64,000 bases of DNA from an uncultured Paracoccaceae bacterium. GTDB lineage: Bacteria; Pseudomonadota; Alphaproteobacteria; Rhodobacterales; Rhodobacteraceae. The stretch is from assembly GCA_937927675.1 (NCBI GenBank), contig CALBSG010000159.1:1-64000 (forward strand), given 5' to 3'. The notes beneath the pieces were generated by a model. That model made no database searches and was not told the origin of the DNA. It was given only the letters and a program-made list of their open reading frames with translations. Each line of letters starts with the position of its first letter. Position 1 is the stretch's first letter. This document shows, piece after piece, positions 51,467-58,938 of the stretch. The position numbers and the translations under genes were made by a program.

Positions 51467-51483
51467 GATGGTTCCACCTGACC

Positions 51484-51510
51484 CGGCGCGCGCCTTCTGG
51501 TCGCGCGCCG
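51484..51510 (+). other. Perfect hairpin between the giant gene and the export genes
   Basis: CGGCGCGCG at 51484-51492 pairs perfectly with CGCGCGCCG at 51502-51510 around a nine-base loop. It starts 18 bases after the giant gene stop. No T-tract follows, so partial attenuation or 3'-end protection of the long message is more likely than full termination. It could set the ratio of the giant protein to the export proteins. Confidence 0.5.
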
Positions 51511-51576
51511 CTGGCACCCCGGTACAAGGCTTTGCCTTCTGCCGGGTGCTGGACTGCCTGATCAAGGAGCGAAAGC

Positions 51577-53436
51577 ATGGAGATGGCGCCGGAGAGGCGG
51601 CCTGTGGGCAATACGTTCTGGGATTTGTCGGTCTACCTGCGACCGGAAGACCGGCTGATGGCCTGGCTGGAAACCCTGGCGGTGGCGCTGACGTTGCCCG
51701 GCCGGGTAAAGCCGCTGAGGCTTGCGCTGGAGAGACCCGACCGCGAGACGGCGCTTGCTTGGCCTCCAGAGCGTCTGGCGTCTGAACAGGTCATGCGCGC
51801 GCTTGCCGAGGCGCGGCTTCGCAACCAGCCGGCACTGGCTGGCCATCTGCCCGGCCATGGCGGCGCGACCACCTCGGGCGCGGGCGATGTCACCGCGCTG
51901 GTGGTGCCGGTTGTGGTGCCGGGACAGGAACGCGCATTGTTGACCTTCGAGGCCGAAGTCAGCGATGCCGAGGCATTGAACGGCGCGATGACGCTGTTGT
52001 CGCTGGCCATCGGCTGGGTTCCAGCGGCGCTGCTTGATTCTGGGCGCAGCGACGCCAGCACGGCCGAGCAGGCGGCGCTGTCTTCGTTGCGGGCTGTGGC
52101 GGCTTTCATCGCGCATCGCAGATTTTCCGAGGCGGCACGGGCCTTGGCGACGCATCTGGCAGACCGTTTTGGCTGCGACCGGGTGGCGCTTGGCCTTTCA
52201 CGGGGCGTGCGGGTGCGTCTGGTGACGATTTCGCATACCGGCAATTTCTCGCGCGCGCTCGGGTTGACGCGCCGCTTGCAGGCGGCGATGGAAGAGGCCT
52301 TTGACCAGCAGCGTGTCCTGCTATGGCCTTTGCCCGAGACAGGTGCTGCCGATCTTATCGTCGCCGCTCATGCCGATCTGGCCGGTGGGGCGACGGAGCG
52401 GTCTGTGCTGTCGGTGCCCCTGTTTGACGGCAACGTGTATCGCGGCGTCATGCTGTTTGAGCGTAGCGCCAAGCCCTTTGATGCCGATGAGCTGGCCCGG
52501 ATCGAGGCACTTTGCGGCTTGCTGACGCCGATCCTGCTGGAAAAGCGCGAAAATGACCGCTGGCTGGTGGTGCGGGCGGCACAGTCTGCGCGTGATCTTC
52601 TGGAGGGCGCGCTCGGGCGCAGTCATCTGGTGATCAAGGCCTCGGGACTGGCGGCGCTGGTGGTTCTGGTGTCGCTGTTCGTGATCAAGACCGATCGCAT
52701 GGTAATTGCCGAGGCTGTGGTGCAGGGCAGTGAGGTCCGCACCTTTGCCGCGCCTTTCGCCGGGTTCATCGCCGAAGCACCGCATCGTGAGGGCGACCAT
52801 GTGGCGCGTAATGAGCTTCTGGTGCGGTTGGACGACCGTGACCTGACGCTCGAACTGACCCGTTTGAACGCCCTGCGCGCGCAGACCTTGCTGGAACTTG
52901 ATAAGGCCGTGTCTGAGCGCAAGCGGTCGGAGGCGGCTCTGGCGGAATCGCACATCCGGCAAAATGACGCGCAGATCGCCTTGACCCGCCAGCAGATCGA
53001 GCGCAGCCGGATGGTGGCGCCGTTTGACGGCACAGTGATTTCCGGCGATCAGAGCCGCAGCATCGGCCGGTCTGTCGATCAAGGCGAACCCTTGCTGGTG
53101 ATCGCGCCGCTGACCGAATTCCGTGTCGACCTGATGCTGCCAGAGGATGTGGTCGATCTGGTGCATGCCGATCAGACCGCCAGCCTGAAGGTTACGCCGC
53201 TGCCCGATCGGTCCTATGACCTGATCCTGCGGGAGACTATGCCCGTGGCGCGTTACGAAAACGGCCAAACCCGTTATCAGGTCGAGGCCCGCTTTATCGC
53301 CCCACCCGAGTCGCTGGTGCCGGGTATGCCGGGTGTGGCGCGGATTTCGGTGGGCCGTGCGTCATTGGCGCAGGTCTGGCTTGGCCCCTTGCGCGACCGT
53401 TTGAGCCTGTGGCTCTGGCGCAATCTGGCGCTGTGA
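51577..53436 (+). CDS. GAF-domain HlyD-type membrane fusion protein
   Basis: This 619-residue protein has an unusual architecture. The first 350 residues are cytoplasmic and include a GAF-like domain (about 168-335; FGCDRVALGL, LWPLPETG, SVPLFDGNVYRGVMLFER). One transmembrane helix follows (about 352-371), then a HlyD-type periplasmic part: lipoyl half-motifs FAAPFAGFIAEAPHREGDHV and MVAPFDGTVISGDQSRSIG flanking a coiled hairpin (about 425-485), then a beta-barrel region. AAGGAG seven bases upstream fixes the ATG. By family, HlyD proteins bridge inner-membrane pumps and outer-membrane channels. The GAF domain is atypical for this family and suggests that export is gated by a cytoplasmic signal or ligand; this is inference. 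The next gene starts one base after the stop. Confidence 0.85.
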   Translation: MEMAPERRPVGNTFWDLSVYLRPEDRLMAWLETLAVALTLPGRVKPLRLALERPDRETALAWPPERLASEQVMRALAEARLRNQPALAGHLPGHGGATTSGAGDVTALVVPVVVPGQERALLTFEAEVSDAEALNGAMTLLSLAIGWVPAALLDSGRSDASTAEQAALSSLRAVAAFIAHRRFSEAARALATHLADRFGCDRVALGLSRGVRVRLVTISHTGNFSRALGLTRRLQAAMEEAFDQQRVLLWPLPETGAADLIVAAHADLAGGATERSVLSVPLFDGNVYRGVMLFERSAKPFDADELARIEALCGLLTPILLEKRENDRWLVVRAAQSARDLLEGALGRSHLVIKASGLAALVVLVSLFVIKTDRMVIAEAVVQGSEVRTFAAPFAGFIAEAPHREGDHVARNELLVRLDDRDLTLELTRLNALRAQTLLELDKAVSERKRSEAALAESHIRQNDAQIALTRQQIERSRMVAPFDGTVISGDQSRSIGRSVDQGEPLLVIAPLTEFRVDLMLPEDVVDLVHADQTASLKVTPLPDRSYDLILRETMPVARYENGQTRYQVEARFIAPPESLVPGMPGVARISVGRASLAQVWLGPLRDRLSLWLWRNLAL

Positions 53437-53437
53437 C

Positions 53438-55591
53438 ATGGCGACGGCATTTCTCTCTTCGGACTGGTATCGCGTCGCTGATCTGTGTCTGCGCCGCCAA
53501 AGCCATATCCGGGTGGTGCGCCATGTTTATCGCGGCGATGTGTGGCATGTGCTGCAAGACCCGCAAAGCGGCAAGATGCACAGGCTGCCTGAAACCGCCT
53601 ACAACTTTTTCGCGCGTCTGGATGGCAGCCACAGCGTGCAGGATATCTGGCTACGGCTGTGCGACCTTTTTCCCGACAGCCCGCCCTCGCAAACCGAAAT
53701 CCTGCAACTTCTGGCCCAGCTTCACTCCAGCGATTTGATTGTCGGCGACCGCATGCCGAACCTTGTGGAGATTGACCGTCGCGCCCGTGCCGAGGATCGC
53801 CGCACGTTGTGGGGCTATGTGAAGAACCCGCTGTCGATGCGCTTTCCGCTGATCGACCCGGAACCGTTTCTGGCGCGCACGCCTTGGGTGGCGCGGGCGG
53901 TGTTTTCGATCTGGGGGGCGGTGCTTTGGGTGGCGCTGTTGGGGGCAGCGCTGCTGGCACTGTTCCTGCACGCCCATACCGAACCGCTGCCTAAACTTGA
54001 GCAGGTCGCCACGGCCGCCAACCTCGCCTATCTGGCGGTGGCCTATATCGTGATGAAGGCTCTGCACGAACTGGGCCATGGCTGGGCGGTCAAGCGCTGG
54101 GGCGGCGAGGTGCGCGAGTTTGGCGTGATGCTGCTCGTGTTCTTCCCGGTGCCCTATGTCGATGCCTCGCAGGCCACCTTCTTTGCGCAGAAATGGCAGC
54201 GGATGGTGGTCAGTGCTGCCGGTATCATGGTGGAACTGGCTCTGGCCTCGCTGGCCGCGCTGGTCTGGCTGGCCGCCGATCCGGGGGTGGTGCGAACCCT
54301 GGCCTATAACCTGATGCTGATCGGCGGCGTCTCGACGCTGATGTTCAATGGCAATCCGCTGTTGCGCTTTGACGGGTATTTCGTCTTTGCCGACTTCTTC
54401 GAAAGCCCCAATCTGGGCCAGCGGGCCAACCAGTACTTCTGGCATCTGGTGCGGCGCGGATTTCTGCGCGACCATGAAACCCTTGGCCCGGTGGTTGCGA
54501 AGGGCGAGGGGCGCTTTCTGTTCAGCTATGCCACGGCGGCCTTCCTGTATCGCATGTCGGTGCTGCTGGTGATTTCGTTGCTCCTCGTGCGGACCATGCC
54601 GGTGATCGGCACTGCCATGGTGATCTGGAGCCTCGTCACTGCCTTCCTGCTGCCGATGGCCAAGGGTCTGCGGTATTTGACCACCGATCCGGCGATTGAC
54701 GTCATTCGCAGCAAGGTCATCATGCGGGCCGGCACGGCCGTCATCAGCCTGTTTGCGGTGCTGTTCGTGCTGCCGCTGCCTTATGTCACCAGCGCCGACG
54801 CAGTTCTGGAGCCGGCCGAGGGCGGGCTCTTGCGGGTGTCTGGGCGCGGCTATGTCGAGCGGGTTCTGGTCCAGAACGGTCAGAACGTGCAGGTCGACAC
54901 ACCTGTCATGCAGCTCAGCGATCCCCTGTTGTCGCTGCAAAGCCTGCTGGCCGAGGCTGAACGCGATGATGCGGTGGCACGGCTTGGGGCCTTGCCGCTG
55001 TCTGATCAGAACGGTCGCGAGCTATGGGCAGAACAGGTGGCTTTCGCCGAGGCCAAGCTGGCCGATTTGCGGTTGCGCGAAAGCCAGCTTCTGGTGCGTG
55101 CCAGCACGGCGGGGCAAGTGCATGTTCCCGATGCCGAGGCTATGCCCGGCCGGTTCTTGCAACAGGGCGAAGTGGTGGCTGTGATCCTGACCCCGGGTGC
55201 GACGCGCTGGCGGGTGGCGATCCCCGCCGTCGAGGCTCCGGCCGTTGATGCGGGCAACCGCAGGATCGAGCTGCGCCCGCGTACCGATTCCGCCCTGCGG
55301 CTTGAGGCACGCATCCTGCAACGTGCCCAAGAAGTGACGACTGCGCTGCCCTCTTTTGCGTTGACGACCAAGGGTGGCGGGTCTTTGCTGTCCGATCCGT
55401 CTTCGGAAAATCCGGTCAGTCTGGAACCGGTGGTGAACTATGTCCTAGAAGTCGATGCCGTCACCGAAAATGCGCGGAGCTTTCCGCAGGGCAGCCGGGC
55501 CACCGTGCGTTTTGTGCATGATCCGTCACCCCTCGGGCCGCGGCTCTGGCGCGCGATGGAGCGCACCTTCCTGCGCTTTGTTGGAGCCTGA
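53438..55591 (+). CDS. PqqD-like / M50 site-2 protease / HlyD fusion membrane protein
   Basis: This 717-residue protein starts with a PqqD-like domain (about 10-105; WHVLQDPQSGKMHRLPETA, LDGSHSVQDIWLRL), the fold that acts as leader-peptide recognition element in RiPP systems. Six to eight transmembrane segments follow, with the zinc-protease motif HELGH at 210-214 and the second M50 element NGNPLLRFDGY near 303-313. The periplasmic C-terminus (about 455-717) is HlyD-like with a lipoyl half-motif (EGGLLRVSGRGYVERVLVQ) and AGQVHVPDAEAMPGRFLQQGE. It begins one base after the stop of the GAF-HlyD gene. All catalytic-type residues of an M50 protease are present, so leader cleavage is possible, though M50-HlyD proteins may also act without proteolysis. 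It is the best candidate for membrane recognition of the giant substrate. Confidence 0.85.
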   Translation: MATAFLSSDWYRVADLCLRRQSHIRVVRHVYRGDVWHVLQDPQSGKMHRLPETAYNFFARLDGSHSVQDIWLRLCDLFPDSPPSQTEILQLLAQLHSSDLIVGDRMPNLVEIDRRARAEDRRTLWGYVKNPLSMRFPLIDPEPFLARTPWVARAVFSIWGAVLWVALLGAALLALFLHAHTEPLPKLEQVATAANLAYLAVAYIVMKALHELGHGWAVKRWGGEVREFGVMLLVFFPVPYVDASQATFFAQKWQRMVVSAAGIMVELALASLAALVWLAADPGVVRTLAYNLMLIGGVSTLMFNGNPLLRFDGYFVFADFFESPNLGQRANQYFWHLVRRGFLRDHETLGPVVAKGEGRFLFSYATAAFLYRMSVLLVISLLLVRTMPVIGTAMVIWSLVTAFLLPMAKGLRYLTTDPAIDVIRSKVIMRAGTAVISLFAVLFVLPLPYVTSADAVLEPAEGGLLRVSGRGYVERVLVQNGQNVQVDTPVMQLSDPLLSLQSLLAEAERDDAVARLGALPLSDQNGRELWAEQVAFAEAKLADLRLRESQLLVRASTAGQVHVPDAEAMPGRFLQQGEVVAVILTPGATRWRVAIPAVEAPAVDAGNRRIELRPRTDSALRLEARILQRAQEVTTALPSFALTTKGGGSLLSDPSSENPVSLEPVVNYVLEVDAVTENARSFPQGSRATVRFVHDPSPLGPRLWRAMERTFLRFVGA

Positions 55592-55597
55592 CCGCCA

Positions 55598-57586
55598 ATG
55601 CCGCACGGTTTGCCCGATATTGAGGATTACCCGGAGCGCCCTGCGCCGGCCTTTACCGACTGGGATGCCCGGCTGTTGCGGGTGCTGTCCAGCCTTGACC
55701 CGCGCCGTCGCTTCCGTTTTGCGCGCGGTGGGGCGCATGATTTCGCCCGCGCCGTCGCCGGCGAAGCCGCCAAGCTGGGCGATCAGCCCTTCGATCCGGT
55801 GCGGTTGCGCGACAAGGTGATGCTGTTGCGTCGCGCAGCCCGGCGCGGTCGAGTGGCCGACGTGGTTCTGGCCCCGGTTCTGGCCGAGGTTTGCGAGATG
55901 GCGCATCAGGTGCTTGGCAAGCGTCCCTTCGACGTACAGGTGGTGGTGATCCGCAGCCTGTTCGATGGTGAGGTTGCCGAGATGGGAACCGGCGAGGGCA
56001 AAAGCCTGACCGCGGCGATCGGTGCGGCGACGCTGGCGCTCTCGGGGCGGCGGGTTCACGTGATGACGGTGAACGATTATCTGGCGGGTCGCGACGCAGA
56101 AAGCTTTGGACCGCTGTTCGAGGCGCTGGGCCTGTCCATTGGGGCCATCACCGATACGACACCGTTGGACGGGCGCAACAACATCTACCGCCGGGACGTG
56201 GTGTTTTCGGCGGCCAAGAACATCCTGTTCGATTATCTCCGCGACAAGACCGGCCCCGAGGCGGGCGATCTGCACGGATTGCCGCGCAAGCTCTTGAAAC
56301 TGTGTCGTGGTGCCGGAGCGGGGCGGGCGGCCATTCTGCAAGGGCTGGATGCGGTGATCGTCGACGAGGCGGATTCGGTGCTGATCGATCAGGCCGCCAC
56401 CCCGTTCATCCTGTCTGCCGGCGAAGCCGCGCTGGGCGGGCTTGATTCCCCGACCTTGCAGCGGATGCTGGATATGTCGCGGGCCCTGCAAGAGGGCCGG
56501 GATTACATCCGCTCAGAGGCCCTGCGTCGGGTGACACTGACCGAGGCGGGCCGGGACTTGCTGGCAAGGGCTGCGGCCACCGCCGAAGGTTTGGCGCGGG
56601 TGGCGCCGGTGCGTGAACATCTGGCGGCGCAGGCCTTGGTCGCGCTGCATATGCTGGAACGCAACCGCGATTACATCCTTGGTGAAAAGGGTCTCGCGAT
56701 CATCGACGAAAGCACTGGCCGCCTGATGCCAGACCGGCAATGGTCCGAAGGGTTGCATCAGTTCGTCGAGTTGAAGGAAGGGCTTGAACCCAGCGAGATT
56801 CGCACCACGCTGGGGCGGATCACCTTTCAGCGCTTCTTTCCGCGCTATCGCCACATTTGCGGCATGACCGGCACCGCCCGCAGCGCCGCGCGCGAATTGT
56901 CAGAGGTTTACGGCCTGCAAGTGCGGCGCATCCTGCCCCGCCGCCCCGACATCCGGCGCTGGAACCCGGCCCGTGTCTTGCCTGATGCAGCGACGAAATG
57001 GGCCGAGGTTGCCGCCTTGGCCGACAAGCTAAGCCAGAGCGGTGCGCCAGTGCTGATCGGGACGCGCAGCCTTGCGGCCTCCAAGGCCTGTTCGGAGGTG
57101 CTGCACCAACTCGGTATCGTGCATGAGTTGTTGACGGCGGAACATGTCGCCGAGGAAGCCGCGATCGTGGCAAAGGCGGGCGAGGCCGGACGGGTGACCG
57201 TCGCCACCAACATGGCCGGGCGTGGCACTGACGTCCTGCTGTCAGACGCCGCCCGTGCGGCGGGGGGCTTGCAAGTGATCCTTACAGAGTTGCATGGCAA
57301 CAGCCGGATCGACCGCCAGTTGTCAGGGCGCTGCGGCAGGCAGGGTGATCCGGGGGCGGTGTATCCGCTGTTCAGCCTTGAAGATGAGATCGTGCAGTCG
57401 GAAGGCGCGGTCGCGGCGATGGTGTTGCGTTCGCTTTTGCGGCTTGGTGGGACTCGGGCCTGCCATGTCGGCATGGTGGCGCTGCAACAGGTGCAAACCC
57501 GCCGCGCCGAACGCAACCGCGCGGCCCTCGCCCGGCAAGAGCGGCGGCGCGAGCAGCAATTGGCCCTCTCGGGGCGGTTGGAATGA
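55598..57586 (+). CDS. Short SecA paralogue, probable dedicated export ATPase
   Basis: At 662 residues this is well below housekeeping SecA (about 850-900). It keeps the motor: Walker A GTGEGKSL near 130-137, VMTVNDYLAGRDAE, Walker B VDEADSVLID near 255-264, the MTGTARS motif, and ATNMAGRGTDVLL with RIDRQLSGRCGRQGDPG in the second nucleotide-binding domain. The C-terminus stops soon after that domain with a basic helix (RRAERNRAALARQERRR), so most of the helical wing/scaffold region and the zinc-binding tail that contacts SecB are missing. By analogy with accessory SecA2 proteins that export giant glycosylated adhesins in Gram-positives, a private motor for the giant protein is inferred. It lies 6 bases after the M50 gene and overlaps the next start as ATGA. 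Confidence 0.88.
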   Translation: MPHGLPDIEDYPERPAPAFTDWDARLLRVLSSLDPRRRFRFARGGAHDFARAVAGEAAKLGDQPFDPVRLRDKVMLLRRAARRGRVADVVLAPVLAEVCEMAHQVLGKRPFDVQVVVIRSLFDGEVAEMGTGEGKSLTAAIGAATLALSGRRVHVMTVNDYLAGRDAESFGPLFEALGLSIGAITDTTPLDGRNNIYRRDVVFSAAKNILFDYLRDKTGPEAGDLHGLPRKLLKLCRGAGAGRAAILQGLDAVIVDEADSVLIDQAATPFILSAGEAALGGLDSPTLQRMLDMSRALQEGRDYIRSEALRRVTLTEAGRDLLARAAATAEGLARVAPVREHLAAQALVALHMLERNRDYILGEKGLAIIDESTGRLMPDRQWSEGLHQFVELKEGLEPSEIRTTLGRITFQRFFPRYRHICGMTGTARSAARELSEVYGLQVRRILPRRPDIRRWNPARVLPDAATKWAEVAALADKLSQSGAPVLIGTRSLAASKACSEVLHQLGIVHELLTAEHVAEEAAIVAKAGEAGRVTVATNMAGRGTDVLLSDAARAAGGLQVILTELHGNSRIDRQLSGRCGRQGDPGAVYPLFSLEDEIVQSEGAVAAMVLRSLLRLGGTRACHVGMVALQQVQTRRAERNRAALARQERRREQQLALSGRLE

Positions 57587-58938
57587 GACCAGCAAAGGAA
57601 TATCGCACTATGGCAGGGATTGGAACTTTGCAGACGCGCCTTGGCGTGTGGGGGCTTGCCTTGGCGCTTGGGGCGCAGGGTGTGGTGGCGCAAGAGACGG
57701 CGCCGGCCGATCCGCCCGTGGTACAAGCCCCGCCGGCCGCGGTTGATCCAGCATCTGATCCCGCCGCCGTTCCTGCAGCTGATCTGCCCGCCCATTCAGT
57801 TTCGTTCGATGCGGCGCGTGCGCTGTGTCGTATTGTGCTGGAACCTGCTGATGCCACCGGCACAGCGCCGCCTCGGCTGTTTTTGTCCTATGACATGCTG
57901 AAGCCCGCGCTGTCCTTTGGTCTGCAAGGCGAAAACATTACAGAGGCTGTGCTGATCCGGCAGGGCGTGCGGCATCCGTTTGTTGCGCAGGAGGGTCTGA
58001 CGCTGGCTGCTTTGCAGGCCGACCCGATCTGGTCGGAGATCGACCCCGGTCCGGCGACAAGCGAAAGCCTCTATCTGACCGTCAAGGATACACAGGGCGC
58101 CTATTCCAGCGCGCGCTATGACACCCTTTCGCAAGAGGGCATTCTGCGGCTGGCGGGGCTGGCCTGCGGTGTCGAGGGTCTGACGGTGGAGGCTCGTTCT
58201 CCGGTGGAACACCGGGCCGCCGAGGCGCGACTGGGGCTAAGTGATGCCGACCGGTTGCACCTGCGCCGCCTGTTGGCCTCCCGCTATGGCGAGCCGGGTG
58301 CCGATCCGGGCACCGGCACCAGCTTTACCGTGACCGATCGCCGCTTTATCGCCCAGCTGAACGACGAGGAGGGATATCCCTCGGGGGAATATCTCTGGCC
58401 GGAAGCGGTGTCTGCGATCCTAGCCGAAGAGGTCAAGCAGCCTGCTCCAAGCCCCTCTGTCGCTGATGGCGAAGCGGAACTGTCGCGCTTTGCCGATTGG
58501 GTCGTGCTGGGCGACAGCGCCAAGGGGGCCTGCAGGGTGGTTACAATGGCCACCGTCAGCGAAGGGGTGGACCCGGGGCTGCGGATGCAGTTTGCGATTT
58601 CGCGGGCCGGAAGCGGCGGCCAGATGGCGATTGATCTGGTAACGCCGAACCCGTTTCGTCCCGACATGCCGCTGGCGGCGGTGATCGACGGTCAAGGTTT
58701 CCCTCTGGTGGTCGAGCCGGTCTCGGGTGCGGTGATCCCGCAGCTTCAACCTGATGGCTCGTTGTCGCGCGATCTGTTTCTGGCGCTGCGTCACGGCAAG
58801 TCTGTGACCATTCAGGGCATCAGCGCCAAGACCAATGCACCGGCCCGGCTGGATTTCAGCGCGATGGGCTTTGTTTCGGCGTTCAGGGCTATGGCGATGG
58901 CCTGCGATCGCGCTTCTGTCACGGGATGGATCGACTGA
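57583..58938 (+). CDS. Exported protein of unknown function, 451 residues
   Basis: The N-terminus carries a Sec-type signal peptide (TRLGVWGLALALGAQGVVAQE, cleavage after VVA or AQ), followed by a Pro/Ala-rich stretch. Two halves look alike: about 65-200 (ARALCRIVLEP, LFLSYDMLKP) and about 305-450 (AKGACRVVTMATV, MQFAISRAG), each with a cysteine pair roughly 115-125 residues apart. The layout recalls IalB-like periplasmic proteins, but the match is weak. The ATG at 57583 overlaps the SecA-like stop as ATGA; an ATG at 57610 behind AAAGGA would give a shorter n-region and is a fair alternative. Position in the operon suggests a periplasmic or outer-membrane accessory of giant-protein export. 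Confidence 0.75.
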   Translation: MRPAKEYRTMAGIGTLQTRLGVWGLALALGAQGVVAQETAPADPPVVQAPPAAVDPASDPAAVPAADLPAHSVSFDAARALCRIVLEPADATGTAPPRLFLSYDMLKPALSFGLQGENITEAVLIRQGVRHPFVAQEGLTLAALQADPIWSEIDPGPATSESLYLTVKDTQGAYSSARYDTLSQEGILRLAGLACGVEGLTVEARSPVEHRAAEARLGLSDADRLHLRRLLASRYGEPGADPGTGTSFTVTDRRFIAQLNDEEGYPSGEYLWPEAVSAILAEEVKQPAPSPSVADGEAELSRFADWVVLGDSAKGACRVVTMATVSEGVDPGLRMQFAISRAGSGGQMAIDLVTPNPFRPDMPLAAVIDGQGFPLVVEPVSGAVIPQLQPDGSLSRDLFLALRHGKSVTIQGISAKTNAPARLDFSAMGFVSAFRAMAMACDRASVTGWID

